Origin: Simmondsia chinensis
Lineage: Eukaryota > Streptophyta > Magnoliopsida > Caryophyllales > Simmondsiaceae
Length of the DNA stretch: 64,000 nt
Direction: 5' to 3'
NCBI GenBank assembly: GCA_018398585.1
Contig: JAGTTD010000018.1
Coordinates: 4,099,501-4,163,500, forward strand
Below, in pieces: positions 45,390 to 57,602 of the stretch. How positions within the stretch are numbered: position 1 is the stretch's first letter; each line of letters starts with the position of its first letter. Made by a program: the position numbers and the translations under genes. A model generated the notes under the pieces. It was not told the origin of the DNA and ran no database searches. It saw nothing but the letters and a program-made list of their open reading frames with translations.

Positions 45390-45810
45390 TGTAATGAATG
45401 GGCATGTATTACTTGTATTCCGTTGTAATTCATTACTTGTCAAGTCTTGTATTCCATTGTATTTCTCTTGTCAGTTGCATAATATGTAACCGTGAGCTAA
45501 GGAGGGAAAGTTAGTTCAAGTGTATTCAAGTCAGTTAGTTAGTTAGAGCTATATTCTTGGTAGTTGCAAGAGTACAAATAGCTCAATTCTTGTATTGAGA
45601 AAGATCCAATGAAAAGACTCTCTTCTTGCCCTAATTCTCTCTATTCTCTTCTTCTCTCAATTCTATCTTTTATCTCTCACCTTGTAATGATTCAAGATTA
45701 ATGAAAAAGACTCTCTTCTTCCCCTAATTCTCTCTATTCTCTTCTTCTCTCAATTCTATCTTCTATCTCTCACCTAGGCATTGATTCAAGATTCAACTTG
45801 AATCATTACA
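45390..45810 (+). repeat. 5' LTR of gypsy 2
   Basis: Longer than its partner because a segment of about 92 bp (AATGAAAARACTCTCTTCTT to GATTCAAGATT) is tandemly duplicated here. The 3' LTR has only one copy but a 17-bp duplication of its own near 50820. Confidence 0.85.
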
Positions 45811-45812
45811 AG

Positions 45813-45824
45813 TGGTATCAGAGC
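45813..45824 (+). other. Primer binding site of gypsy 2
   Basis: TGGTATCAGAGC, identical to the initiator tRNA-Met consensus, two bases after the 5' LTR. Confidence 0.9.
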
Positions 45825-45882
45825 TTGTAATTGCATTCGATTGGCTTGCATCAGGCTGGCTAGGAACAAGAAATAGGCTCTA

Positions 45883-46870
45883 ATGGCTGCCAAGTCAGCT
45901 GTTGAGGTTGGTTCGAATGATTAATTGACCCAACTCCAGCTACAGATGCAGGACATGCTTCATGTGATGAGTGCCAATCATCAACAGCTAGTTCAGAAGC
46001 AGCAAAAGATGGAACAAAGGCTAGATGGAATGCAGGAGCAGATTCATAGACAATTTTTACCCATTGATGCTAGGGTGTTGCCTCAAGTTCCTCCCCAAGG
46101 GAGGCCTCCCGATGTGGTTGATCAGGGAGAAATGATACCTGCAGCAAAGAACTCGGATTTCGACTGCCCAAGGTGGAGATTGAAGCCTTTGATGGAACAC
46201 ATCCTCAATCTTGGATAAGGAGATGTGAAAGGTTGCTGAATCTCAGAAGGTTGAATTAGCGGCTGTGCATTTGCAAGGTGATTATGAAATTTGGTACCAT
46301 AGGTTGATCTTGGGTAATCCGAGTGTTACTTGGAGGGAATTTGTGGATGAGTTTTGTGATAGATATGGGGATGAGGAAATGAGAGATGTGATTGACAAGT
46401 TCAACAAGGTGTCACAAGCAGGAAGTGTTAAATAGTACATGTCCCGGTTTGAGAATTTGAAAGCAAGAATGATGGCAGCTCATCCAGGAGCAAAGGAGGA
46501 GTATTATGTGTCCAACTTCATAAGTGGGTTAAAGCCCAAGATCAAGAATCTAGTTAAGGCCCTCAACCCTCCCATAGTGTCTAAGGCTTATTCTAAAGCT
46601 CGATTATTTGAATCCTCGGCTGCAAATTCATATGAATCTGGACAGAAGGCAAAAATGGTGGCTCCTCTGCAGCAAGTAGGACCAAATTCATCCAGACCCT
46701 TGAGCATTGAAGAAAAGAGAGCACATAAGTTGTGCTTCAAATGTAACCAAAAGTATTTTTTTGGTCATAAGTGCACACCCAAGCAACTAATGACAGTCAC
46801 TGGCAGTGAGGAAGTAGATGAGGATCAGGAGGATTATGCTGAATGTGAGGATGAATTGTTAGAGACTTAA
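45883..46870 (+). pseudogene. gypsy 2 gag
   Basis: The ATG at 45883 (MAAKSAVEVGSND) meets a stop at codon 14 and the frame resumes. LTQLQLQMQDMLHVMSANHQ gives a coiled-coil-like N-terminus. The capsid block is FVDEFCDRYGDEEM then KFNKVSQAGSV (about 46340-46440). MSRFENLKARMMAAHPGAKE and FISGLKPKIKNLVKALNPP follow. The zinc knuckle is CFKCNQKYFFGHKC at about 46735. At least two frameshifts lie near 46160-46260. Confidence 0.8.
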
Positions 46871-46873
46871 GAA

Positions 46874-48770
46874 GTGGAGGAGGATCAGGATGAAGCAGAG
46901 ATCTCAGTAAGAGCTCTAACTGGTGGAGGAACCCACAACACCATTAGAATTAAAGCGATTGCAAATCGCAAGTCCTTACTAGTCTTGATTGATAGTGTAA
47001 GCACCCATAGCTTCTTGGATTCCAAGATAGCTAGATTAGTGGGGCATGAATTTATCAAGACCTCTCCCTTGGCTGTAACAGTAGCAGATGGCAATTCCAT
47101 GTTAACGCAAATGAAGTGCAAAGAGTTCAAATGGGAGATGCAAGGACATTCATTCACTTACGATTTCAGAGTCTTGAAGCTAGGGGGATGTGACATGGTT
47201 TTGGGGATGGATTAGATGAAAACTTTCAATCCTATTATCTTTGATTTTGTGCAGCTAACTTTCTCATTTAAAAGAGAAGGAAAAATAGTGCAGCTGTAGG
47301 GTTCGGTTGAGCAAGGAAGCCTACAACTCATGAGTTGTAAGAAGTTGCAAGGAGTGCTTAAGAAGAGCAAGGTAGAATGGATTGGCCAATTGTTCTCTAT
47401 TAGTGTAGATCTGGAAGATGCTCGGGTTATATCTAACCCCTCTATTAGGCGGCTATTACATGATTTTGAAGATTTATTTGAGTTACCAACTACCTTACCT
47501 CCTAAAAAAAATCTTGATCACACCATTCCACCCAAAGCTAATTCTAATCCAATCAATTGAAGACCACACAAATACCCACATTCCTAAAAAAAATGAGATT
47601 GAAAAACAAGTGGAGGAGCTATTTAAAACCAATTTTATAAGGCATAGCCATAGTCCTTTTTCTTTACCAGTTATTCTTGTTAAAAAGAAAGATGGAACTT
47701 CTCGCATGTCTATAGACTATAGGCAACTAAATTCCTTAACCATCAAAGATAAATTTCCAATTCCTGTTGTTGATGACCTATTAGATGAATTACACGGTGC
47801 GGTTTACTTCTCAAATCTTGATTTGAGGCAAGGATATCATCAAATAAGAACAAATTTTAGAACCCACTATGGCCATTTTGAGTTTGTGGTTATGCCATAA
47901 GGATTATCAAATGCTCCTGCCACCTTTCAAGCTCTAATGAACTCAATTTATAAGCCTTTTCTCAAGAAATTTGTCCTTGTATTCTTTGACGACATCTTAG
48001 TTTACAACCTAAATTTGAAAGAACATGTTGCACATTTGAACCTTGTATTCCTTACCATGGGTAAACACAAACTATATGCTAAACTACCCAAATGTTCTTT
48101 TGCCCAAACTCAAGTGGAGTATTTGGTTCATGTAATCTCCTATGAAGGGATAGCCACCGATGCATCTAAGGTTCAAGCTATGAAACAGTGGCCAACTCCC
48201 ACTACAGTTAAGCATTTGACAAGTTTTTTGGGCCTAACAGGTTACTACAGGAAGTTTATTCAAGGGTATGGGGTCCTTGCTAGGCCCTTGAATGATATTC
48301 TTAAGAAGAACTGTTTTTGTTGGATTGCTGCAGCACAGGAGGCATTTGATAGCTTAAAACTAGAAATGTGTGCAGCTCTGGCATTGAGGATGCTTGATTT
48401 TACTCAATCCTTTGAGATTGAGACTGATGCATGTAGTAGTGGAGCGGGTGTAGTATTGTCCTAACAAGGAAGACCAATTGCTTTCCTAAGTCAAGCTCTT
48501 GGCCCAAGCCATATAAGCTTGTATATATATGAAAAAGAGTACTTAGCCATTCTCTAAGCTATGAAGAAATGGAGACAATATCTGGAAGGGCACCATTTTG
48601 TGTTCAAAACAGATCACCAAAGTCTAAAGTTCTTGTTGGAGCAAAGGATAACAACGAGGGTTCAGAGGAAAGGCCTTATGAAAATGTTAAGCTTGGATTA
48701 TGCAATTGAATACAGGAAAAGAAGGGAAATTTTGGCTGTGGATGCCTTGTTAACGAGGCAAGAGAATGCA
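46874..48770 (+). pseudogene. gypsy 2 protease, RT and RNase H
   Basis: Protease: LIDSVSTHSFLDSKIA, where the active-site DSG has become [24 protein letters not shown] (about 47680), [12 protein letters not shown] (about 47820), a stop in place of the residue in MPFGLSNAP (47899), and the active site VFFDDILVY (about 47975) with both Asp intact. RNase H: FEIETDACSSGAGVVLS then a stop at 48462, KWRQYLEGHHFVFKTDHQSL, ending near 48770. Stops at 47213, 47558 and 48556 also break the frame. Confidence 0.85.
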
Positions 48771-48799
48771 GTTGAAGCTTCATGCTTGGCAATCACCAC

Positions 48800-49988
48800 T
48801 GTCATTCCTGCTTGGATGGAGGAAATTTTCAAGTCATATAAGAATGATCAGTTTGCTCAAGAGCATTTGACAACACTTAGCGTTTCTGATCCTACTGCTG
48901 GTTCAACAGCTAATGAGGTATCCTTTGTTAATGGAATTCTAAGAATCAAGGAGAAGATTTATATTGGGAATGCCACTGAGCTAATAAGACAAATTATGTT
49001 AGCTTTCCATGCTTCAGCGTTGGGTGGCCGTTCTGGAATTGAAGGTTCCTACAAAAGATTGAAGCAGAATTTCACTTGGCTAGATATGAAGCGTGATGTG
49101 ATTGAAATGGTGCAGAGTTGTGAAGTTTGTCAGCGTACCAAGAGTGCTCACACTCCCTACCCTGGGTTATTACAGCCCCTACCAATTCCAGATGGTGCTT
49201 GGCAGCAAATTAGTATGCATTTTATTGAAGGGCTGCCAAAATCAGAGGGGAAAGAGATTATTTGGTTTGTGATTGATCGTTTTACAAAATATGGCCATTT
49301 CATAGCTCTTAATCATCTTTTTTGTGCTTAGAAGCTTGCTAAGCTATTCTTGGATAACATTTATAAGCTTCACGGCTTGCCACAAACTATTTTATCTGAT
49401 AAAGATCTTTTGTTCACAAGTACATTTTGGAAAGAATTGTTCAAATTGTTAGGATCAACATTGTCCTTGAGTTCAGCATACCATCCCCAAACTGATGGCC
49501 AAACTAAGAGATTGAACCAAAGTGTAGAAGAATACTTGAGAAGCATGACTTTCAACAATCCTAAGTAGTGGTGCAAGTGGCTTTCGCTAGCTGAATACTG
49601 GTACAACACTCACGCACACTCATCATTGGGTACCACTCCCTTCAAAGCTTTATATGGCTATGAAATTCCATTTCCAGTGTTATCTCAGGGTTGTAAGGCT
49701 CATGTGGCTGAAGTTGAGGATCTAATGCAGCAAAGAAAACACATAGTCCAGCAGTTGAAGGATAATTTGCAGCTTGCATAAGCCAGGTAGAAATCCTTTG
49801 CTGATAAGAGGAGGATTGAACGATCCTTTAAGGTTGGAGACATGGTGTACTCGAAATTACCCGTATAGACAGTCATCAGTGGCAATCCGCAAGAATGTTA
49901 AACTCAGTGCAAGGCACTTAAGTCCATACAAGGTGTTGCACAAGGCTGGAGCAGTGGCATACATATTAGATCTTCCAAAATTGGATTA
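48800..49988 (+). pseudogene. gypsy 2 integrase
   Basis: The zinc-binding HHCC segment reads HASALGGRSGIEGSYKRL and CEVCQRTK, with the second His replaced by Arg. The core has lost two of its three catalytic acids: MDFIEGLP reads MHFIEGLP, and DGQTERLN reads DGQTKRLN. The middle Asp (ILSDKDLLF) is kept. Stops at 49330, 49566, 49779 and 49866 are further damage. The sequence ends in AYILDLPKLD just before an abnormal insert. Confidence 0.85.
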
Positions 49989-49990
49989 GG

Positions 49991-50580
49991 GACAAGCGGG
50001 AGATTGTTAGAAACAGTGTCATGAAATCTAAATTTATTCTGGATATATTAATTTAATCAATAAATAAATTGAAGTTTCAGTCGTTTCCAAGTTAAATTTG
50101 TGTATGTGAGCATTTATACTGCATATGATTTTCTTTTAGGAGACATCCATGAGATGGGTGTAGTCCTCAGACTACAATTTATATATTTGTTCTAAGTGGC
50201 TTATGAGACTAAGCCACATATAGACTTGGAACAAATAGTATGGATTATTGTTTAAAAGACTCGTAGTCGAAGACAAGTTTGGACCACTTGTATATTAAGA
50301 CTATACGTGACACTTTAAACGACTTGTCTTGGTCATGTGGATGGAGATCCAAAAGTGTTAGGTTAGTGTGTTTAATAAGATTGACACACTGAGTTGGACC
50401 ATGTGGATTACTTATTTCTAGACTACTATCGGAGATGGGGTGATTCACATTGTACTGTTTGAATGACGATTCTAAATTCTGAGGGTATTCTGGACTTATG
50501 CATGGAGCGTTAGTTACTTTAGTATACTATAAGTAAGGTCTAAAGGAATGACTAAAATCCCACGTACACTGGGTAGCAGC
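49991..50580 (+). repeat. PPT-plus-LTR-like fragment inside gypsy 2
   Basis: ACAAGCGGGAGAT followed by TGTTAGAAACAGTGTCATGA looks like the polypurine tract and 3' LTR start of an unrelated (copia-type) element. No coding signal follows until the gypsy chromodomain region resumes at about 50583. The usual post-integrase linker of gypsy is missing, so this replaces sequence and is not simply added. Confidence 0.5.
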
Positions 50581-50582
50581 AT

Positions 50583-50760
50583 ATTACTTCAGAAACCTAC
50601 TGCTATACTAGATTCCAGAGTGTTACATCAGCAAGGCAAGAAGGTTAAGCAAGTATAGGTTCAATGGGCCAATTTAGAGCATTCTGCGGCTACATGGGAA
50701 GAGCTCAAGTTTCTCAAAAATCAATTTCACGAGTTAGATTCTTGAGACAAGAATCTTTTC
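50583..50760 (+). pseudogene. gypsy 2 chromodomain
   Basis: Encodes ILLQKPTAILDSRVLHQQGK, VQWANLEHSAATWEELKFLK and NQFHEL with one internal stop. This is the C-terminal chromodomain that defines chromoviruses and is thought to guide integration to marked chromatin. Confidence 0.75.
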
Positions 50761-50776
50761 TTTAAGGGAGGAGTAT

Positions 50777-51122
50777 TGTAATGAATGGTCATGTATTACT
50801 TGTATTCCATTGTAATTCAATAATCCATTGTAATTCATTGCTTGTTAAGTCTTGTATTCCATTGTATTTCCCTTGTAAGTTGAGTAATGTGTAACCGTGA
50901 GCTAGGGAGGGAAAGTTAGTTCAAGTGTATTCAAGTTAGTAGTTAATTAGAGCTATATTCTTGGTAGTTGCAAGAGTACAAATAGCTCAATTTTTGTATT
51001 GAAAAGGATCCAATGAAAAAGACTCTCTTCTTCCCCTAATTCTCTCTATTCTCTTCTTCTCTTAATTTTATCTTCTATCTCTCACCTAGGTATTGATTCA
51101 AGATTCAACTTGAATCATTACA
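50777..51122 (+). repeat. 3' LTR of gypsy 2
   Basis: 346 bp, the partner of 45390-45810. Confidence 0.85.
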
Positions 51123-52130
51123 GAGTTTTACCATCTCTTTACTCGTATTTATTACCAAGTCTCTAGCAAGGCTTTTTGTTAAGGGATCTGCTAGATTTTG
51201 ACTTGCATTTTCAAAGTCCACAATGATCACCCAATCTTTCGTGAGTTGTTTCACAGAACTATGTCTCACACTAATGTGTCCAGACTTTCAATTATATACC
51301 TCACTCTTATGCTTTGAAATGATAGCATCAATATTACAATGGATAGAAATAAGCAATATTGGCTAAGCTAAAAAGGAATCTCATACAAAAGATCCTTTAA
51401 TCTATTTGTTTCTTTACTAGCAGAAACTAGAGCAATAAACTCTATAATAATGGTGGAACTAGTATATGTCCATTTCTTGAAGCCCGAAGAGACAACACCC
51501 TCACCATGTAGGAATACCCTCTCGCTTGTAGAAGCACAGTCTTCTATATTAGAGATACAACTAGCATTCGAGTGTTCTTCTAAATTTGAAGAATACTCAT
51601 TAAAAGTAATACAATAATCCATGGTCATTTCAGTACCTTATGTACCACATGCCAGTAAATTTTACTTGACTTGCTAGTATATCCACTTAACTTTTCAATA
51701 ACAAAGGCTATATTAGGCCTTTTCATACTCTAATTGGACTACTAGAGTATTTTTATTCGGTACTAGATATCCATACCAAATGTGAACATGTAATCAACAT
51801 ACAAATATATAATTACTCCTTTATCATTATTAAACTTGCTATATATGCATTTGTCCGATTCATTTAATTGCCTCTTTCAGAAAGTAACATCACAATACTT
51901 TATAGCCTCATTATAGGATCATATTCTATGACACAACAATATGGAACTTGACTATTTATATTGTTTCTAGTTCATTCCACTAGAAATCCATAAAATTCTG
52001 GATCGAAAGATTTCTCTTTTCTTACTCTTTTACTTCTTTTGAGTTCTAGAGCCTTTTTAGAGATTTCTTCTCTCACAACATGATTTTCATCATATGATAT
52101 GCACATGTCATTTTCTATCAAAATTTGATC
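51123..52130 (-). pseudogene. copia 3 RT and RNase H relic
   Basis: Minus strand: 52080-51965 encodes the pre-RT linker (LELKRSKRVRKEKSFDPEF). About 51880-51770 holds the end of the RT palm with YLYVDYMFTFG, the YVDD site changed to YVDY. 51690-51370 encodes RPNIAFVIEKLSGYTSKSSK, HSNASCISNIEDCASTSERV and IIIEFIALVSASKETNRL of RNase H. 51360-51130 continues with frameshifts. The RT region between linker and palm end is deleted. Confidence 0.75.
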
Positions 52131-52199
52131 TTTCGATCTAGGAAAAACTATTTCATTTTAACATACTTTACTTCACATTATCATAATGCATCATCATTT

Positions 52200-54486
52200 C
52201 ATCAATATCAAGGACAGATTCAAAATCACCTAAATACTCATCCTTTTTCATATTCATGAACTTCAATTAACCCACAACTAAATCATATGAATCATCATGC
52301 CATTTATAAGCATAAAACTTTATGCATAACATATGAATCATCATAATTCAATACTTATATGCTCTTAAAATTTGACACTTTGATGACTAATGGCATCATA
52401 ACATGTGAATATAGTCACATAATAGTCTTATTTTTCATGCATTGTACTCAATTTGAATATCTTAATATCAATGACATTAGGATTCAACATATACTAAATA
52501 ACTAAAAATGTTTACCTTTCATAATTCACTAATTTTAATTCCATTCAAATTTACACCACTTTTTTTTATCAAGCAAACAAAAGCATTCATGTTAATAAAT
52601 TAAAATCACATTAATTCATGATTGCATTATTATGCATTTATATGCATTAATCACATGACCGCATTAACATTCATTCTTATACCTAAATTGTATTTCATAT
52701 TTATGAACATACATGTATTAATTACATTAATTGTACATTCATTAACCTTGTAACTCCATTGAAATATATATATATACACTTAAATTTTTTTCCATAGGTA
52801 TGAACATACATGCATTAAACCTCAATTTAGTAACTCTTTATACTACAAATTTTAGAGATTTACAATACATACATAATATATAAATTATATTGCTATAATA
52901 TTTATCAATAATATATACACATTATTTTGTTTCAACCATTATAATTATATAAGAACTAAAATCCAGTTTATACATTTTACCAATTCATAACGAACATGTA
53001 CATAATTTAATGTCTTGTGGAAGTTAACAAGTCACTATCTATCAATCATCACGAACATGATCATCTACCACGCATGTGTTTTGACCTTAGTGTCAACATT
53101 TACGCATGCAATATTCAAAGGGGCATTACATTGCAATGTAAACATGCTGTTGAGTTTTAGTTATAAAACTTTTAGATCTTAAAGAAAACTTTGTCAAAAC
53201 GTTATAGAATCTCAGATCTAACTATGAAGTTGTAACTGCAGTATAGCAAGTATCAAATAACAAAAATCTGCTTAAACACACACAACACCACCAAGATTTT
53301 ACGTGGTTCAACCTTATAATAAGGACCTACATCCACGGCTCCCTATTTATAGGGAAGTCTCTTCACTATTAGAAAAGTTCAAGATATCACAGACCATAAA
53401 CTTAGAAAAACAACTCAATACAGATAGATCTTCTAAGCTTCTAAGATAGAAACCCTAACCGAACAATGACAAAGGTGAAAGGGAAGAAATACTCACAAAA
53501 GAAGCCAACAAAAGTCTTCTCAATGCTCCAAACTACCAAGATCTGGACTAAGAAGCCTTCATTCCCACGGATCTGGAAGTTTTCCTTAGATCGCCTCAGA
53601 GAACAGAGAGAGAAGCGGTGGCTGATGAAAAGAGAGAAAAATGACGAATGTGTACAGGAGCCCTAAAAGTGTGCCCTTATATTTATATATACACAATAAA
53701 GCACCATCCATGTCAAGGCTTCCCATCCAATCTCCGCCGTTCAACACCAATGCATCAACGGTCCATATGCGCCTTAAACAAACACAATCAGAGGGCCCGG
53801 ATGGCTGACGCGTGGCAGCCATTTTAAACAGATTTTTGGGAAGCTTCCTTTAGAAGCTTCAGGCAGCATTGGGCAAAGGCACGGGCAGGGGCACCGGTCA
53901 GGAAAATATCACACACGGGCAGGGGTAGATTGGTCATCTCAAATTATGACCTGATTTAAACTAATTAAACTCTACCCTTGTACATATTAATATTTACAAC
54001 ACATGCCACTCAATATTACATACTTAGATCTATAATACTTGAACAATACTTGACTAAATTTATAATCGTCATAGTTAAGTCATATAGGGACTAATTATAC
54101 AACGCATGTAAATATTGCATTATATTCACAAATATGCAAATGTTTATGAGTATCAAAGGAACAGTTACTTACAAAGTGAATATGCAGTTCTCAACTATGA
54201 AAATCAAAAATCAAAATCATTTTTATTACTAGTTTTGGCATCGTCTTAGCGTCTAGTTTCAACAACCACCCAAAAAGGATTTCTCTTTTGGCAATGTCTT
54301 AATGTCTGGTTTCAACAACTACCCAAAAGATGATTTCTCATATTACCAATTGGGAAATTATCACTTAATCAAAATTGCCTTCACTTTGATAAGTATTATT
54401 AATTACTAAAATTTAGAAATTAAAAGATTTCAACCAACCGCAATAGCTTGGGGTTGTTCTAGCATGGTTATGCAATACAATTTATA
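52200..54486. other. AT-rich intergenic; LTR-like segment near 53285-53420
   Basis: 52200-53150 is very AT-rich with many ATTAAT/CATTAATTCATG words and no gene. 53285-53420 contains AAGATTTTACGTGGTTCAAC, GGACCTACATCCACGGCTCC and CTATTTATAGGGAAG, a combination common in plant copia LTRs, so a solo LTR or LTR fragment is likely. 54239-54343 is a two-copy repeat of about 52 bp (GGTTTCAACAACYACCCAAAA). No gene is seen. Confidence 0.45.
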
Positions 54487-54500
54487 ATTCTTTGTCAAAT
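54487..54500. repeat. Left target-site copy of retroposon B
   Basis: ATTCTTTGTCAAAT, exactly repeated at 57603-57616. Confidence 0.9.
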
Positions 54501-57500
54501 TTTTTTTGATAAATATCGACATAGCCGAGGGACAAACAGGGAACTCGAAAAGACGAGCCCTTAGCCACCCCATAAAACGGAAGTGGGAACAAAAAGAGAA
54601 TACAACAAACAGAGACCAAACCGGAACCCAAAGCAAAACAAAACACAACAGACACCAAGCACAGGCCAGACAAGACACGCAGGAACAAGCTCAGACATGG
54701 ATCCCACATGAAGAAAAACCAAATGAACAACACGAAAAATAAGAGCAGGACTGACACCTCAACAACAAGCCCACCCACCTCATTTAGCAAGCAAATCTGC
54801 CACCCTAGGTGAGTCGAAACCATCGAAATTGAAACCTACTATTTTCCCCTTCTCTATTACCTGCTCCGCTTTCATGATCATCTCGTCATATCCATTTCCC
54901 GAGATCTTGTCATACCGATTCCCCCTATTCCGTTTTTTCTTCTTCCCGGCTGCCTTTGACGATTTTCCCCATTTCATCTCATTCCCCTTTTTTCGCTTGC
55001 TTGAGGCCTTGGTTGTTTTCGGCGTGCTGTTCCTAGGCGACATATTTTTCAAAAATTCCTGAAGCTTTCGCTTTTCATTCTGTTTTTCCTTGTGCTTCAA
55101 TGCTTTCCTCTCCCTTTTTGTCATCACTCCTTTTCCTTTTCTCATCCCCACTCTAGATGGCCTCTCCATACATGTCTCTGCCCTGCTCAAACCGTAGGGC
55201 TCAAAACCTGGAGGAAACACAAGCCCCGAGGACCCATAATCATCTTCACTGGCGGGGTCTTGAGTAACATTCTGAAGATGCAATAACTGAGCATGAGGCT
55301 AAGCTGAACTAGCTATGTCACTTTCCACCCACTGGAGCAAAGGATGCAGATGTTGGTTTCCACGCATTTCCTGAACTGGAATATGATCACCACGCTGTGG
55401 GGACGGATGGGGAAGAGAAGCATGTGGCCGACTGTATTCCACAGACCACCTACCGACATCATCCTCAACCCAAGGAGGTAAACGAGAAGGATGGGCCATA
55501 GGCTGAAGAAGGCAAGGCTACAATGTGTTGTACGGGTAAGAGCATTCCAATTCCCCTCTACCAATGATCTGACTATTGAGATGGAAGGAAACCTGACCTA
55601 ACGGCTGCCAAGTAACACTCAGTCCTTCACTTGCAGGCCATGGGATAGGAGTTCCAGGCTCCTCACAAACACTCCAGAAATCCGTAATCTGCTCTAAAGA
55701 GGGTCGAACCCATGATGTATGCCGAGCTGCAGCATTACATTGACTTTTTGGAGGGGATTGTGTCGAAAAGGATGCCTGCTCCCTAGCCAATCTGATTGAT
55801 GCCGCATGGGCAACAACTATAGGATAGTAATCAGGGATCAATACAGAGCTACCTTCTTTAATAAGGACCAAGCGGGATCCCCCCTTAAACTGAACCTGGA
55901 CTAACTAATGAATGTACGTTGTGTAGCAGGTGTCAATCAGTATCCTGGCAATGTTGGCGCATCTCATAGCGGACGTTCTCGAGTCCACCCTTACGAATTT
56001 CCCCCATACATTGTTTGCCTATCGAATGACCACTATTGGATAGGCAGACCATGAATCTCCAGCCACACTCTTCTATTAAGGGATCCAATGGTCTCACCAG
56101 AGTACTTGCACACCTCTCTGAACTTCCGCAGAAGAGTCTCCTTATGAGGGCCCAGGTAAGATTCTAAGGTGCCAACAGAGTCACATACCAAAATAAAGGT
56201 AGTGTTGTTTAAGCCTTTAGGAGTTAGCCCGTAGAGATCATTCTCTGTGATAAATGTAAGAATATCATCAAGAGTGACCTCATCTGATGAATGGGCAATG
56301 ATTGACCGCTCAAGCCATGCTTCAACGCTCCTGTTGGTATTTGACACATAGTTGTGCTGAGATCTTCCCCACCCCGATTAGGTAGTGTGTTCCCCTGTTC
56401 CTGATTACCTCTTGCATTTCTTGCCCGTTGGATAACCCTTTCCCGCGTTTGGCTTCGTGCGGATGGAGGTACTGTTCTTCTGTCTGGGTTCGCCCATTAC
56501 TGGATGTAATGGATGTAACTGGTCTTGTAGCTTCATTCGAGTCATGAAATTGGACAAAACTAGCCTTTTCCTCACATCAACAAAGGTGTCATAGATTGAT
56601 ATGAAATCACGAAAAACAGCCCTAAGCCACGAGTTTGTCCTTTTTTCTGGTAGGCCATCAACGAAGATGGACACCCTTGCATTGGTACTCGGCATTTCAA
56701 GCAGCGGTGCTGATGGGTATGGGAGGCAGGTTGGTGGCCGAAGGGAGGAGGAGGTGCTGGTGGTGGTGGATGGTGATGGATTCGATGATGGCTGGTGGTT
56801 AGGATGTGAAAATGTTGGTGGGAGACTATGAATTCCAGAGATGGTGTTCGAGATTGGAGGTGGGAGATGGTAGGAAATATGGAGCCGGTGATGGGTGATT
56901 GAAATTGGAGGTGGTCAGTGGCAGGGGGAAGTTTGATGATTAGAGATGATGGGAGGTGATGAAACTGGTGGGAAGCGTTGGAATTTGGCGGTGGGCGGCT
57001 GAATTTGGTGGCGATTGAGTATGGGTGTGTCATTGGTGGAGGCCGGTGGTGGTGAGGGGGCTTTCGGAGGTAGGCGAAGCGGTTGGAAATGGCGAATCCT
57101 CAAGGGGTTAGCAAACAGCCTCAATAGTTGTACAACCTAAACGGCAGCGGTACCGGAACTCCGGCCCCTGGTGGTTGGTCACTCGCCCGCGCGCGCTAGA
57201 AGAGGTGACGCGTGGGTGGAGGGGAAGTAGCCGTTAGGGGTCGATAGAGAGTTAACTAGGATGGCGTTTTTATGATGTCCGGTTTGGTGGTGGTAGAAAT
57301 TGAAGGTGGGAGGAGGAGTTTTGAGGGGGTGGATGGCATTTTAGGGGGTGGTGGAGGTGTTTCAGGTGGAAGGGGATGAAGGGTGGGAGATGGTGGGAGA
57401 CGTTGGGGTCACCCAAATGTCAACGAACGGCGGCCAGAGGCGTACGCCCGGAATGACTAGACTCGGGTGAGTCCAATGCCGTGACTCTGGCCCTTGGACG

Positions 57501-57602
57501 GCCGGCCAGAGGCCTACATGCGCCGGTGATAGGTGGCGTGTGTGTTTGTAATGTTACCGTTGGGCATGGAGAGAGAAATTTGGTCCTACATTTAATGGTT
57601 AT
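54501..57602 (-). mobile_element. Retroposon B: LINE-like, RRM ORF1 only, no RT
   Basis: A 3102-bp minus-strand insertion with an exact 14-bp target duplication. Poly(T) at 54501-54507 is preceded (minus strand) by GATATTTATC. There is one long frame from 56695 to 54780, then about 280 bp of T/G-rich 3' UTR. The 5' leader (56696-57602) is GC-rich, with GGTGG-rich plus strand, like that of copy A. There is no endonuclease or RT ORF. Leader, ORF1 layout and 3' UTR style match retroposon A although the two are clearly diverged. Confidence 0.85.
54780..56695 (-). pseudogene. LINE-type ORF1 with N-terminal RRM (copy B)
   Basis: Starts MPSTNARVSIFVDGLPEK and NSWLRAVFRDFISIYDTFVD, aligned with copy A residue for residue in this RRM-like region. 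56347-56033 matches the A block DLYGLTPKGLNNTTFILVCD. 55871-55518 contains MVLIKEGSSVLIPDYYP. 55283-54780 is a long intact C-terminal stretch, strongly basic (RKALKHKEKQNEKRKLQEFL) with KKKKRNRGNRYDK, and ends VGFNFDGFDSPRVADLLAK. Frameshifts or stops near 56560, 56360, 56000, 55500 and 55290 inactivate it. Confidence 0.75.

Larger units (their letters stand above)
45390..51122 (+). mobile_element. Ty3/gypsy chromovirus, complete structure but inactive
   Basis: LTRs at 45390-45810 (421 bp) and 50777-51122 (346 bp), TGTAATGAATGG to AATCATTACA. The iMet primer site TGGTATCAGAGC is at 45813-45824 and the polypurine tract AAGGGAGGAGTAT precedes the 3' LTR. The order is gag, protease, RT, RNase H, integrase, chromodomain. 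The flanks GTGTT and GAGTT are a probable 5-bp duplication with one change. It lies inside a copia element. Confidence 0.9.
43904..52200 (-). mobile_element. Ty1/copia relic with nested gypsy and retroposon
   Basis: A minus-strand copia element. Its 3' LTR (43904-44723) contains a retroposon, its 3' UTR is 44724-45389, a complete gypsy element sits at 45390-51122, and its RNase H and RT pieces continue at 51123-52130. The LTR starts (minus strand) TGTGTCGACACACAG and ends TTTTCCTAACA. A G-rich tract (TTTTGGGGGATTA) precedes it. No 5' LTR is seen to the right; the right limit is approximate. Confidence 0.7.

Noticed and set aside
52560..52960. AT-rich stretch with repeated CATTAATT words considered as a satellite, origin or CRISPR-like array
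   Set aside because: No constant unit length or spacing could be found. It looks like diffuse AT-rich sequence.
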